Source: Carposina sasakii (lineage: Eukaryota > Arthropoda > Insecta > Lepidoptera > Carposinidae). Taken from it: a stretch of 64,000 nt of DNA. The notes under the pieces are model-generated. The model saw only the letters and a list, made by a program, of their open reading frames with translations, searched no databases and was not told the DNA's origin. The stretch spans positions 6,448,001 to 6,512,000 of the forward strand of contig CP053160.1 of NCBI GenBank assembly GCA_014607495.2, given 5' to 3'. Made by a program: the position numbers and the translations under genes. Positions 23,001-35,029 of the stretch are shown piece after piece. Each line of letters begins with the position of its first letter. The first letter of the stretch is position 1.

Positions 23001-24588
23001 CTTGTAGGATTGGAGTCAATCGATGGACACTCCCTATGCCACTGCAATTAGTCATGATTAGGTGTAATTTATAGGTTCGTTTAATGGACCATTAACTTCC
23101 TGGTGTAATGACTTTTCATTGGAGGGGCTCTAAAACACTTTCAGACAATTAATAACACATTTTAATGATGGTCATGTCAATCTTCATGCAGTTGGAAGTG
23201 TTGTCCACATCAATATGAAAGACATTAGAAGAATAATAAATTTTTTATAATGTATTTGTTAATCATAAGTACTATGTGTTCCATATAAATTGCTTTTGCT
23301 AGTTTGGCGTAAAAAGCATTAAGATACATTTCTTGAGAATACCCAGATTTATCATGGAATAATATAATAGTTATTAATCGTCATTTTTTGAGACGGTAAG
23401 CGTGCACTGAGTCTAAAAAACAACATGAAATATGTAAATATACTAATAATCTTATCTACGATTCCTATTAACAGAGATTACAAGCGAAACACCACAAAAC
23501 GCTAAAGTAAAATCGTAAAATCTAAAGCTAAAGGTTTATGTTTAATTTCAGTACAAGCCGTGAGGTTTCATTTTGTTGCGAACGCGGTAAAGTAGAACAT
23601 TTCATTTGAAATATTGCACATTTTACAGCACACTAGGTGTTCCACAAATGATGGCATAGCTGCGTACTTGGGATTCCCTCGACTTAAACAATTTTGTATG
23701 CTTTTGTAAAGATTACGGTGATTTAAGTTTTTTGCTTAACATTTTAATTATAAGGAAGTTAGTCATGCTAGTCATTCATTACCGATCTATTAGATTACTA
23801 AGTAACAGATAATTTTAAATTACAATGGATAGCTATTGTTATACTGTTACCATAACTATTAACTTGAAGAATTTGTGGGTAACCACTGGGATGTTTACTT
23901 CCTGACTTCTCGTTTGAGGCAACATAAGGCCAATAGCTCTGCTTAACATATTGCATGATAAATAGTATTCAATTTGCGCCCTGACAGCTGCCGAGGTAAG
24001 GCACGGGTAATAAATGCTCATGCTAAGCATTCACGCGATTTTAATCCACCTGTATATCTATAGACATGTATCTTATACATACATCCCATATGTACCCTAT
24101 GTACTTACGTAACAATAAGTATCAAGATAGCTTCGAACATTGCAGAGTTTAGATTTTTTATGTCTCTAGTCATTCATTACGCGTACCATTTTGGTTTGTC
24201 TGTTTGATTATTTGTTTTGCCTAAATGAAGATCACTATAAACAATAATCACGATTCTTAAAATTAGTAAGAAAAAATATTTTTTTGAAAGCCATCATATT
24301 AATAAATCACCACGTCAAGTACAAATATAACTACGCACCACTGTTTCTAGCTATACGAGTACATTACAATAACACGAAAAGTTTACCAAGAGCAGATAAA
24401 TTAAGGTTGCCAGATGGTATCAAATTGTATTTTTAGTACAGAATAAATATTATTAGTAGTAATCCAAATAAGCCTTTGTTTTATTTTCATTTTATTTAGC
24501 ATCGGAATCAATTTTATTTTATACTTAAATATGTACATATTTATTTTATTTTCAAAATGCTTCTATTTATCGTCTCATTTTTATCATA
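20061..24588. other. No gene recognised; possible promoter-like patch
   Basis: 20150-20480 is CpG-rich and contains TATAAAAG (20312-20319) with a full CRE palindrome TGACGTCA (20364-20371) downstream, but no initiator or gene can be attached. Exon-like candidates are 21901-21960 (acceptor 'tttgttgtttcag', 19 codons then TGA) and 23551-23585 (acceptor plus 11 codons). The other parts show nothing I can support. Confidence 0.4.
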
Positions 24589-24927
24589 ACTATACATGTA
24601 ATAAAAATGTAACGGGTCGCCGTCTGTACATCGAAGATATATAAGAAAAAATATTATAGGAGACCTTTATCAACGCAATAGTACCCAAAACAATGATTTT
24701 TGAAATTTTTGTCTGTTTGTCGGTTTGTATATTTATCTGTGCGTTTGTGCACGCTAATCTCAGAAACGGCTGAACCGATTTCGATGCAGTTTTCAAGAAT
24801 ATATTGTGATAGGTCCCACTTAACATATAGGCTACTTATTATCCCGGGAAAATGTTTTTATCCTGGATAATTTTGACATTTAGTTTTTTCTGTAGTCCAC
24901 ACGGGCGGAGTCGCGGGCGTCCATTAG
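24589..24927 (+). mobile_element. Non-autonomous Helitron, long form, mutated ends
   Basis: Starts ACTATACATGTAATAAAA (TC changed to AC) and ends TTAG (changed from CTAG) after the hairpin 'cacgggcggagtcgcgggcg'. It carries the long-form internal block with 'tttttgtctgtttgtcgg'. Point changes at both diagnostic ends suggest it is older than its neighbour at 24939. Confidence 0.77.
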
Positions 24928-24938
24928 TATATAATAAA

Positions 24939-25133
24939 TCTATACATATAATAAAATTGTAACGGATCAATGTTTGTGCACACTAATCTTAGAAACGGCT
25001 GAACCGATTTCGATGCAGTTTTCAGGAATATGTTCTGACAAGTCCTTTACATAAGGCTACTTTTTATCCCGGATAATTTCGACATTTTATTTTTTCTGCA
25101 GTCCACGCGGACGAAGTCGCGGGCGTCCACTAG
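24939..25133 (+). mobile_element. Non-autonomous Helitron, short form
   Basis: TCTATACATATAATAAAA after A at the 5' end and CTAG (25130-25133) before T at the 3' end. 195 bp, lacking the long-form internal block. It begins only 11 bases after the preceding copy, in the same orientation. Confidence 0.83.
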
Positions 25134-26605
25134 TCCTTAAATATTACTTACTGTTCCAATTTAATTTGTCAAATTTCTGATAATATGAATGTATTTCAAT
25201 ACAGAGTCAATAGTTAAAATAATCTCTTGATTGGATAAATTGACATTATGACTGGCGCATACGAATTTAGTATCTCGCTCTGAAACCAAAATGATTTATA
25301 TTATATTTCCAAATAGAGGCAGGTGTCATAAAATAGATAACCACCAAAATTATAAGTATATTTGTTTTTCGATGATTATATTTGGTATGATAATGTAAAA
25401 ACTTTGTGCACAAAGAGGTTTGAAGTAAGTAATAATTTTGATAGACTTCATCAGTAAACTCTCAAAAAGCCTATATTTAGATTAAAACATAAAATCAGGC
25501 TAATGGTAGTGTAAAATAAATCTATCACCATTAGGTAATATTTAATAGATATCGACTAACTAAATTTTACTGCACTATTGTTTAGTTTTTATTTTATTGT
25601 ATTAAGAATTTTAATAATCGGTTGACCTTGCAGTAAAAGCTATGATGGTCAATCGGCCTCCTCTTTCATATTTGTTTTAAGTAGATAAGATCATTTTACT
25701 CTTTTGTAGAAAAAGTAGTATCTTTTCATAATTATATAAAATACAGTACTTATTTCCTTACCCATCCCTATTTTGGGACGTATATCTACGGATCCCTACA
25801 CCGCACGTGGGCGGTTTTTTATTTTGTTCCTAATGTCAATTTATTTCCGCTTACATAATGCATTAGATACATGATTTCCATTGATTATTCAATTATTCAC
25901 TAGCCCGGTTGCGCATGAATGAATTTAAGTTTTGTTTACTTTGCCCTAGAAGGGGCAGGGTTAGGGTAATGTTACATTAATCATCGGATTTTAATGTTTG
26001 GGGTTAAACGAATATGTTGAGACGACCGTTGGCTGGAAAGGAGACTTTTTGCGAATCTCGTATTCTGTGATTTAGTTTCATGGGATTTTAGAGTTCAGGA
26101 ATTTGGCTTGCAGGAATCACGTGTAATAGCTAGATGCTTATTAACAGCGAAGCAAGGGTTCGTTTACAAAATGTCTATACATAAAATGCAAATAAAATAC
26201 CAAGCCTATTATTAATATTTCATTATTATTTTTGCTCATAACTTAGTTTTAATTACCCGGTGTAATATAAAAACTAACAGACCGAGTATTTAATCATGGC
26301 TAATCTACTTTCAATCTATCTTTAGTCGAGTGTAGATCATAATTAAGTTGGGCACTGGCTCGTTACCAGGAAGCATTTTGTTATTATCGCGATCTGTGAC
26401 CGTTCACCCAAACCGATATAATGTGCGCTGACCCTAATATGAACACCGTGTTTCTTTTACTAGAACCGATATCTATACCGATTAAATTTTGGAAATTTTG
26501 GAATCTATCTCGTTAAAAAAAATCTTTACTATATTTTCAGCAATTTTGTTGAGGCTAATTTACAGACAAATTGACAAATATTGAAATCATTAGTAGATCT
26601 ATCTA
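25134..26605. other. No gene recognised
   Basis: AT-rich, unique-looking. Nothing with repeat termini or paired splice signals. Confidence 0.5.
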
Positions 26606-26936
26606 TCTATACATATAATAAAAATGTAACGGATTGCTCTCTGTACATAGAAGATATATGAGAAAAAAAAATTATAGTAGTAAAATTTATCAACGCCAAA
26701 AGAACGTACCCAAAAGAATGATTTTTGGAATTTTTGTCTGTTTGTCTGTGCGTTTGTACACGCTAATCTCATAAACGGCTTAACCGATTTCTATTCAGTT
26801 TTCAGAAATATATTGTGACAGGTCCCACTTAAGATATAGGCTACTTTTTATCCCGGGAAAATGTTTTTATCCCGGATAAATTCAACATTTTGTTTTTTCT
26901 GTAGCACACGCGGACGGAGTCGCGGGCGTCCACTAG
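26606..26936 (+). mobile_element. Non-autonomous Helitron, long form, intact ends
   Basis: A-TCTATACATATAATAAAA at the start, CTAG-T at the end (26933-26936), and the hairpin 'cacgcggacggagtcgcgg' before it. 331 bp, and the best-preserved copy of the long form in the window. The interior has the 'cgattt..tattcagttttcag' and 'tatcccgggaaaatg' landmarks shared by all copies. Confidence 0.86.
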
Positions 26937-27261
26937 TAATTTAATATATTAATTATAAGTACTTATGGATATTACTACCATAATTAAAAATGATTTAAGG
27001 CATTTTGTTTTGTTCTGAGTCTGTTTCTATCAGTATCTACTTTGGTGGTAAAAATGTAATGCCTTTTTGTAGAGAAGTTTATTTGCATTAGTTATTTAAT
27101 ACATGCAATCAAAAGTTTGCATCTTTTTTGATGGCAGCCATTAATTATACCACTTTTTGTTTGATACTATACCTATTAGTTAAATAACTTTCAGAAATTA
27201 ATGTTTTTAGGGTGATAAAAACTAAAGTAGAATTTCACATAGCGCCCTATATATGTATTAT

Positions 27262-27300
27262 AAATAGGAACCTAAGTATAGATTACTTAGGTTCCTATTT
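27262..27300. repeat. Perfect short hairpin
   Basis: Arms 27262-27278 and 27284-27300 are exact reverse complements (17 bp) around the loop TAGAT. Pairing does not extend outward, so it is too short for an animal pre-miRNA. It may be a MITE remnant or a cruciform-prone site. Confidence 0.5.
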
Positions 27301-28387
27301 GACAGTTATCAAAAAATAATAGTGTTGCACAACAAGCGCTCTCATAATACTTATAAGAAATAATCTCCAACCAAAAAAACGCATTTCTATTCATTCCATG
27401 ATAGAAACTATATCAAATATATACATATGTTATTATATCTACAAAACATAATCCTTAATTTACCTTCTACCAATCAAACCAATAACACTAAAATTCGACG
27501 ACAAACGTCAAAGAACCCCTAAGTGTCTTTTTATTATACATAATTAGATCCAATTCGGAACCAATGCACGAAGTTCCTATTTGATCTCAATTACGTTTGG
27601 TTGATAAATCGATAACTGTTTTGTATTAGCTCGTCACTTTTATGCCAGAAAATCCCGTTTGTTGACATCAAAGTCTGGCAAAATTGCTTAGCTCAGCTGC
27701 GGGAGAGCTTAGGGAGTCCTTACCGAACGATAACGAACGTCCACTTCACCTTAAACGAATTGGTTATTAGAAAAAATATAAGACAATATTATAATATATT
27801 TTTGTTTAAAACATAATAATCTAAAATATCATAATTAAATTATTGATTGTATCTATTGGAATTCATGTTTTTATATAAAGTTGCACTCTTGCTTTGCTGT
27901 GGAATGTTTTTGAACATTATTTGCCAAGCATTACTTTACTTTTCTTTTTTATTAAATTATAAACATGTTACATTTATTTGTAAAAACACTTAATCACTAG
28001 GTATCGAAAACCCTTTGGGTTTATCCGCCTAGTGCGGTCTATCCTGTATTTCGTCGGTTTACGTACCCCCAGCCTAAAACGTACATACGAACATTCAAAT
28101 AGTGTTGTTTTATTTTATTTCTATATTTATGTGTTTGTAAATAATGAGTTTGTATGTTTAAAGGTTTATAATATCTGTTAGAATATATTACCACATTCTT
28201 TTTCCATATAAATTATAGCTACTTCATTCAATAGTACTTCTGCCTAACATACTGATTTTCTCCGCCGGCAAACATATACCGTGTGAAAAGCAGTCTTGAC
28301 GTAAGTCAATTCCAACGTGTTTAAACGTTTGCGTATTTATTAATTGTTACAGCAAAAGATAACTTTTGAATTCTAATGTTGAATAAC

Positions 28388-28492
28388 TTTTCCTAAGACG
28401 GTATTTTCATATCTCTCAGCTTTGTTAACTAGACCTTCTAATATTAGAAAGTGCATTGCTATTTTCCTAAGACGGTATTTTCATATCTCTCA
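28388..28492 (+). repeat. Direct repeat of 31 bp
   Basis: 28388-28418 and 28462-28492 are identical ('ttttcctaagacggtattt' and onward) with 43 bases between them. Probably a local duplication; no transposon ends are seen. Confidence 0.7.
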
Positions 28493-31440
28493 AAGGGATC
28501 AGTATCAGGGTCTGTCAGCTCTACATTTCTTTCTTGTGATAACTTGAACCGTTTATACGGAAGTTTTAATCCAGTTATCTCCTACATAAATGGACTAAAC
28601 CCTAGTCCGTTAGTGGTACCTAACAAACGCCGGCAGATAACTTAGCTTTCGTACTCTGTTTGTTAACCTAATACTTGTATCACCTACATTTCCTCCAGTT
28701 TCTCATTCGTAGTGGACCCTTCTGGCTGTTCCCCCTCGATGTCTCCGAGGATTTCAAATTATAATTTATTTTGGAACGTCAGCGTCACAAAGAAAATTTT
28801 TAAATAACCTCTTAATAGATACAAATTTTGAAGCGAGGGGAACTCTACGGTAACAGATATAAATGTGCTTATTTAATTTAAGGAAAATATTTTTGTTTAT
28901 TTAATCGTCTGGCACGATGTGCGAGGGCTTTTGTTGATCAATACATCACGCAAGTTTTAACGAGGTTAAACCGTTTCGTTGTCGGTTTTTAAACACAATT
29001 GATAGCTTTGGGCTTAAAATAAAATTGTAATAAAACATTTTATGAAAATTCAAAATTTGCAGTTACGAGAAAACGCCTAAATTGAATCCGAACGTAACCA
29101 TATTTCAATGTCCATAATTACAACAACGAAAAACGTAAAATACTTTTTCAGCTTCTGTTGTTTCCATTATAACCTGTGCTGTAATAAGGTTAATTCGCTG
29201 ACGCTCCAAAGTTCAAAATTGCTGACTGTATACGCTCCTGCAAATTGGACCAGCCTCAACAGCCGGAATACAGAGCTTGTTAATTTCCAATTCAAAAGTA
29301 TATTAAATATTTTCTTCATGGAAGCATTGATGTGTCTTTGGTTTGCCTATTTTGTTAACAAACTTTTGAAGCAGCTTACGATTTAACTGGAAGTTTAAAA
29401 TTTGTAACTCTTTCTTTTGGTACCTATCACCTGGGAATTTTAATCATCACAAATATGATAAGGCCCAGTTGAGCACATGTAGATATAAACCAAGGACCTA
29501 TACTTTTCTTTGTATAAGACACAGACTATGCGTCTATACATAAATTCTATCTATCTATCTACACATTCCATCTAAATACGTGTAGATGATAACTACCTAT
29601 GTAATTAGCATATTTTGCTCTGCCTTTCTGTCAGCGATGATAGGTAGTATCTTCTTCTTCAGCCTATTGCAGTTCATCATAAATATTTTTTCTGTGCAAT
29701 GCTCTTTTAAACTGCGCAATTTTACCAAATATTATAAAACGTGTCCTTCGTTGTTTTCATCTAAGTAAATTAAAATTACATAAGCACAAATAGTATGATG
29801 TTTATAAACAGACCTTATTTTTCCATGTCGTCTCTAATTACGTCGTCCTTTGATGAATGTCCACCAACTTCTGAGTACCTGCCCTTATTCTCTTGCCATC
29901 TAAAGAAAAAAGAATCCACAGATTAACCGCGTTGGTCTTATTATTCGCTTTCAGGTTCCGCAAATTGCGTGCCGATCTCAAAAGACCAGCGAATAAAGGT
30001 GATTTCTATATTTGCGTGTTTATTTCCTTGCTCAACAAAGGCTCAGTGTTTTTTGAGAATCCTTCATTCTGGGTCTAGTGTAGGAAATAATAATTCTCCT
30101 TTCATATTTGTTTCGAGTAGCTCAGAAAGTGGAGGGCCATTGACGAGGAGTGGCTCAGACTTATTATTGGCTTGTTCGGGTTGGGTTCGATGCGATGCGA
30201 AATCAGGTCATATCGGGATACTTTCAAACCGATATTTACATAGCAGCTACTCAGGAACTTATGTGAGTTTGGATATGCGCATACTTGTGCGGGATAAAGA
30301 GATTCGAGTTGAAGAGTTTCGGCAAACAATTTGTGGATTTTCGACAAATAAATGTTGAATTTTGTTTGATTTTAAAGCGAGTTTATAACAATAAAATCAA
30401 ACTTCTATCTCAAAAATTTTACATAACTAATATTCTATAATATGCTTGATTAGTCCATAATAAAAATCTTTCGTTATTCGCTTTCCAACTAAGAAGGCTA
30501 CAGTACTCTCTTTTCTCTATGGCTACTGTACATATTTCAGTGCTATCTACTAACTGAAAAAGTGAACTCTACATAATTAGTTTTACCAACTTTTAAAGTG
30601 AGAATATTATATAGCAAAATAGCATGTAATCGTGAAACAAATTAAGTATACAGGGTGACTTTTTGCTTTTACGTCACGCAATAGGACCGAGATTATTATG
30701 TGGCTTACCTTTACGTTTTGTTGGAAATGAGGTTTGGGCAGACGCGCTACTAACCTACTTTGAAAAAAAAAGGAAATATTCTTTATATACTGTGTTATTC
30801 AACTAATAATATAATCATTGTTTATATTATATAGTACTTACACATTTTGTTTATGAATGAGTAGGTGAATATTATTTTATATGTCTTATCAGCACAAAAA
30901 AAAAAAGTTGTTCACCATATTTATTTATACACACAAATATAGATAATTAAGTACATAGGCACACGCATGCAATCATATTGATGATCTCTACACCTAATTT
31001 TAAGGGCACCTAATATTTCATTAAACGTAAGTTTTCGCTTATCAGTAAGTTTTGAACTTGTTATACTTAATATAAATTAAAGTGCTGTGAACCTAAAAAT
31101 AAAGAAATACTTAAATAACATACATCTGGCATTCTTTGTTAAAAAAATTTCTTTGTAATTGTGTAGCAGCTCGTTTGCACAGACACTAATTTATAAATTG
31201 TTTTTATTTTGATTTTACGAGTATTCGTCCACGTTGCTTGCTTTTAAATGGCCTCGTTATAATGATAAGAATCAACAACTCATTATATGTTATGAAATTA
31301 TATATTGTGAAAGAAAATGGCTATTAATTATTTCACACTATAACTTTCCAGTTTTGATGTGTCCGCAATTGAACCGATAAAATTATTGCTTGTTATTTAT
31401 TATAATTTAATAATAATTATATTTTAATAATTAATTAACT

Positions 31441-31810
31441 TCCATAACATGCTGCGTCCAGTCAAGTCCGATTGCGCTCCCACAGTCTCGTAAATAAAAC
31501 TTAAAAGCTCTTCGTTGCCGTGTTTTATGCTAATGAATTTACATAAAAGTCTATGGTGTACCTGTAAATTGTCCCGATTGTACCCACCTTAAGAATTAAT
31601 TGAAATAAGCCCGCGACAAAACTGCGGGGCGCGTCACGCACGCAGATAATGTACTGCTGAGCGTGGAAAGTTATTTTAATTCCAATGTTTCCTGGTTAAT
31701 TTTAGACTTGTGCAATAATTTTTCGCCTAATATTATTTCGGCGTAAAATGTTGGAAACCTCAGCGCTCTCGCGAAAGTTTTCTTAGGTATTTCGCGAAAG
31801 TAAACAGTTT
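31441..31810. promoter_or_regulatory. Candidate cis-regulatory block
   Basis: A GC-richer island inside very AT-rich DNA. It has a POU octamer variant ATGCTAAT (31527-31534), an adjoining homeodomain-like AATTAATTG (about 31594), and the E2F-like palindrome TTTCGCGAAA (31790-31799) preceded by a second TCGCGAAAG at 31769-31777. No coding frame. The function is inferred from motif density only. Confidence 0.22.
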
Positions 31811-32187
31811 TGAACTTTTTTTTTCTATGATCTTTTCGTAGGTATGTTGCAAATAATAATTTTATGTTGAAATTAAAAATAGCGTGTGACCGTAAAATGA
31901 TTACAACATCCTATAATATAAAAAAAATCTATTTAGCTATCCAGAGATACAGACATGTCATGTGTTAGTCGTCAAAGTTATATATTCTGCCGTAAAACAG
32001 ATTATATTCAGAATTTCAGACAAACATTTAGTATTAAATTTTATATATGTATGTTATATATTGATTTTGTTATTAATAGCTCGTTTATCTACGAAACATC
32101 TTGTTTCAAACGAAATCCTTCAATTATTTACTAAGATTGCCAATGATAATTTTTAAATTACAACGTAAAGCAGACTAATTTCATATT

Positions 32188-32249
32188 CCCACTCGGGTGA
32201 AGAATTTTTTCCATTTTCTTTATTAATAATTTTATAATATATAATATCT
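32188..32249 (+). mobile_element. Strongly 5'-truncated SINE
   Basis: Only the end of the head (cccactcgggtgaagaattt) and the tail are present, flanked by the 12-mer TAATTTCATATT (32176-32187 and 32250-32261). The right boundary fixes the true 3' end of this SINE subfamily as '...ataatatataatatctt', the same string that precedes the body in the dimeric copy at 42100. Confidence 0.78.
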
Positions 32250-32753
32250 TAATTTCATATTATTCACAATTTATTATTGAGACCACTGTGTATTTGTAGC
32301 CTAAATGTTGGTACGGCAATGAATTCAGCCTATTTATTACAATCATTGGTCGTAGCATACGCTCGTAATATTTTAATTTATAGTTCACTATGTTAACGTG
32401 GGCCCGGTACAACGCGTCGTATATATAGGTAGTTTACGTAACTTTAAGGTTATAAAGATGGATATAAACTCAAATTAACACGTTCATAAGATATACAGAG
32501 CTATGTTTACCAATGAGGTAAAAACCATCGTTAAGTAAAGTAATTCAGGTATATATCGAAGTGTTAAAAACATCGTACATTTTTGTGTTTGAATTCTGCG
32601 GACGTAGCTTGGGTAAATGGTATTGGTAACAGTATTGGTGGTTAAAAATAAATAAATTTAATAGAGCCTATTATTACTTTAGAACCTTACAACCAAAAGA
32701 CAAACTCAAGTGTTCTTGTTAGAAGTTTCATACTGCACCCTGATAGGCTAGCT

Positions 32754-32940
32754 CAGTGGTTCCCAAAGTGGTCTAAGTGGACCCCCAGGGGTCCACAAGG
32801 GACTCGATGGGGGTCTACGTTGGCGTGAAAAAATGGGATTTCACAATTAATTTGTATGTGTTGTAAGTATGTAGGGGGTCCACCAGATCCAGTTAACTTT
32901 TGAAAGGGGTCTATGAAAAATGAAAGTTTGGGAACCCCTG
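32754..32940 (-). mobile_element. hAT-type MITE, second copy
   Basis: 187 bp with termini CAGTGGTTCCCAAAG and CAGGGGTTCCCAAAC (read inward), orientation opposite to 1061-1216. The flanking 8-mers GGCTAGCT (32746-32753) and GGCTAGTT (32941-32948) match 7 of 8, a slightly aged duplication. About 30 bp longer than the first copy. A minus-strand frame running through it is incidental. Confidence 0.87.
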
Positions 32941-32948
32941 GGCTAGTT

Positions 32949-34554
32949 GATGAAAAATGAGTGTGTAAGTTACACACTTTTGCACAACCTTTTTGAGGAC
33001 AATACTAATGGGCTCGACTAAAGTATGTATATGTCACGTTTTCCAAATCTACTCCGTATCGGACTTCCATTATTCATCTGCTCCTGTCCAGACAGGCTAT
33101 TACCATTTTAAATTACTTAATGAATTTACTAGACGCTGCCGGAGTTCACTCGGGAATGTTTGCCGTAGGTATTATCCGGAAAATGCGATAATGCTGCTGA
33201 TTTATTTAAATAACAACAGATTACGAGATTGGGCTTTACAACTTTGAGTTTTTTTTCAGTGATTTTTTGATATCTTGGCTTACCTATGGCAAAAAAATCT
33301 GTTAAGTTAACGGCATCGTATAGGTAATCTATAAAAAATATTATGAAGTATTATTATTTTGTGGTTTTCAAAAAGAAATTCCAACTTTAGTTTCTCAAAT
33401 TTCTAAAATCAGAAAGGTTTGTTTGGATATCCTTAAAATCTAATACCAAACCTCTAAATCTAATATCTCGATAACATTATTTTCCAACTAAACCGCCAAT
33501 ATCGGATACGACCGCAAAATAACTGATACTAACCAAACACAAAGTGAAATTCACGGTTATTTTATGCGTGTAAGCGACGATGCGTATAAGGCGACGACTA
33601 AAACTTAAAAATAAAGTTTCATACTGAGTCGCTAGTGTCTACGTAGCGAACATATAAATTGGTGCAATCACTATGTAGTGACAGAGTTTCCACTAACATC
33701 AGCCTGTCTAGATATATACGTGACAAGGAAATAGTAATACTCACACTTTAAAAATGTATTTGACTATTTAGTGACCCAATTCCCGGAAAAGTCATCACAT
33801 GACTGACAGAATTATGGTTATAGAGGTATTAGATAAAACTATCCCGATGTTTTAAACGTAAGTAGAAATACATGGCGTTGTTTATAAACGCTACGTTTTA
33901 AATGTACCTTTATACCTGTCATGTGAAATGGATTAGTTTGATGCCCACTTGCAGCAAAGGCCTAACACAAGATTTAAGTAAATCGAGAATTCGCATGCAT
34001 ATCGTCTTGCTTTCTTAACATAGACAGAAAAAGCTGTCACGATTTAATAAAATTCTCGATTTAATTTCAATTTATAAATCAGCCTACTACAAATGGATCT
34101 ACTACTACTAAGTCTAATTTAGTAAAATTTTATTTAGCTAGACGTGCTTCTTTTATATTTTTTCCAATATCTATCTAAAAGTTAATGAACCTAAAACAGT
34201 CGTCAAACACAAATATGAAACACAAAAGTCTCTTTATTTATACTTCAAAACCTATAAATGGTGAGGTCTAACAAGGACTAGTTATATTAAGGTGCATTTA
34301 GAACATAAACACGACTTTGCACAAATGTAAATGTACGTATTTCATCATAACAGAACTACGTATGTTTCCAATGTAAGCCTCTCTAAGCCGCGCCCACACT
34401 CCACATGAGTGTATAATCGCTCATTTAGATTACCATTATGAACGAATATGCGTGATGGCAGGTTAAAGCGTCATTGGCATTTTAGTAAAGCTGATGTACC
34501 ATTAGTAGAAGTAAAATATACATAGGTCCATTGAAAGACAAGTGAAATCACTAA
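32949..34554. other. No gene recognised
   Basis: Nothing with repeat ends or exon signals. The 84-codon frame at 32993-33247 has no recognisable domain and is within chance length. Confidence 0.5.
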
Positions 34555-34689
34555 CAGCCAATTTCAATAACCGATCTCGAGAGATTTTTTGCATATTTCA
34601 GGTTGAATGTTCCATTGTTTTCATACAAAATTTCAAATGTGGAATAAAAAATCCGAGATCCTTTATGACCTCTAGTATGAAATAGACCG
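34555..34689 (+). mobile_element. TAA-flanked MITE, copy 1 of inverted pair
   Basis: 135 bp, left end CAGCCAATTTCAATA, right end (read inward) CGGTCTATTTC. TAA lies on both sides (34552-34554, 34690-34692). Internal 'tttcatacaaaatttcaa' is shared with the copy at 34891-35026. Harbinger-like by target duplication and size. Confidence 0.75.
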
Positions 34690-34890
34690 TAAGCAGTATT
34701 TTTTATGCGTTGATGGATTATGATTTTATCGACGAGAATAGTTCTTTAGCTTTTTTTACCTTTCCACTTGGCGTTTTTACCTTTCCACTGTCGATATCAA
34801 AATTTATATTAGGTATAGGTACTCATGGCTATATTCCTAAAGACTAGGCCACCAGGACTAAAGGATCATGAAAGAAGTACCCACGATTAA

Positions 34891-35026
34891 CGGCCAATTT
34901 CAATACGAGAGATCAAAAAGAATCTCGGATTTTTTTATTCCTGAATTGAAATTTTGTATGAAAATTATTGAAGATTAATTGAAGATATGCAAAAATTCTC
35001 TTGAGATCAGGTATAGAAATTGGCTG
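34891..35026 (-). mobile_element. TAA-flanked MITE, copy 2 of inverted pair
   Basis: 136 bp, ends CGGCCAATTTCAATA and CAGCCAATTTCTATA (read inward), TAA on both sides (34888-34890, 35027-35029). Its reverse complement aligns along its whole length with 34555-34689. The two lie 201 bases apart, head to head. Confidence 0.78.
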
Positions 35027-35029
35027 TAA

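Larger units (their letters stand above)
26937..32175. other. No confident gene; a few small structures
   Basis: A perfect 17-bp hairpin is at 27262-27300, a 31-bp direct repeat at 28388-28418/28462-28492, and a possible exon pair at 29955-29998 and 30126-30262 (phases compatible, translation unrecognised). The longest ATG-initiated open frame of the window, 129 codons at 29969-30358, overlaps the latter and is about the length expected by chance. A CAGGGTG end with TA at 30650-30651 has no visible partner end. Confidence 0.35.

Noticed and set aside
27262..27300. Pre-miRNA candidate
   Set aside because: The stem is only 17 bp with a 5-base loop and does not extend, too short for an animal pre-miRNA.
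29969..30358. Longest ATG-initiated open frame of the window (129 codons)
   Set aside because: At about 65% AT the chance maximum over six frames in 64 kb is roughly this length (my estimate), the minus strand is open too, and no domain is recognisable. At most 30126-30262 could be an exon.
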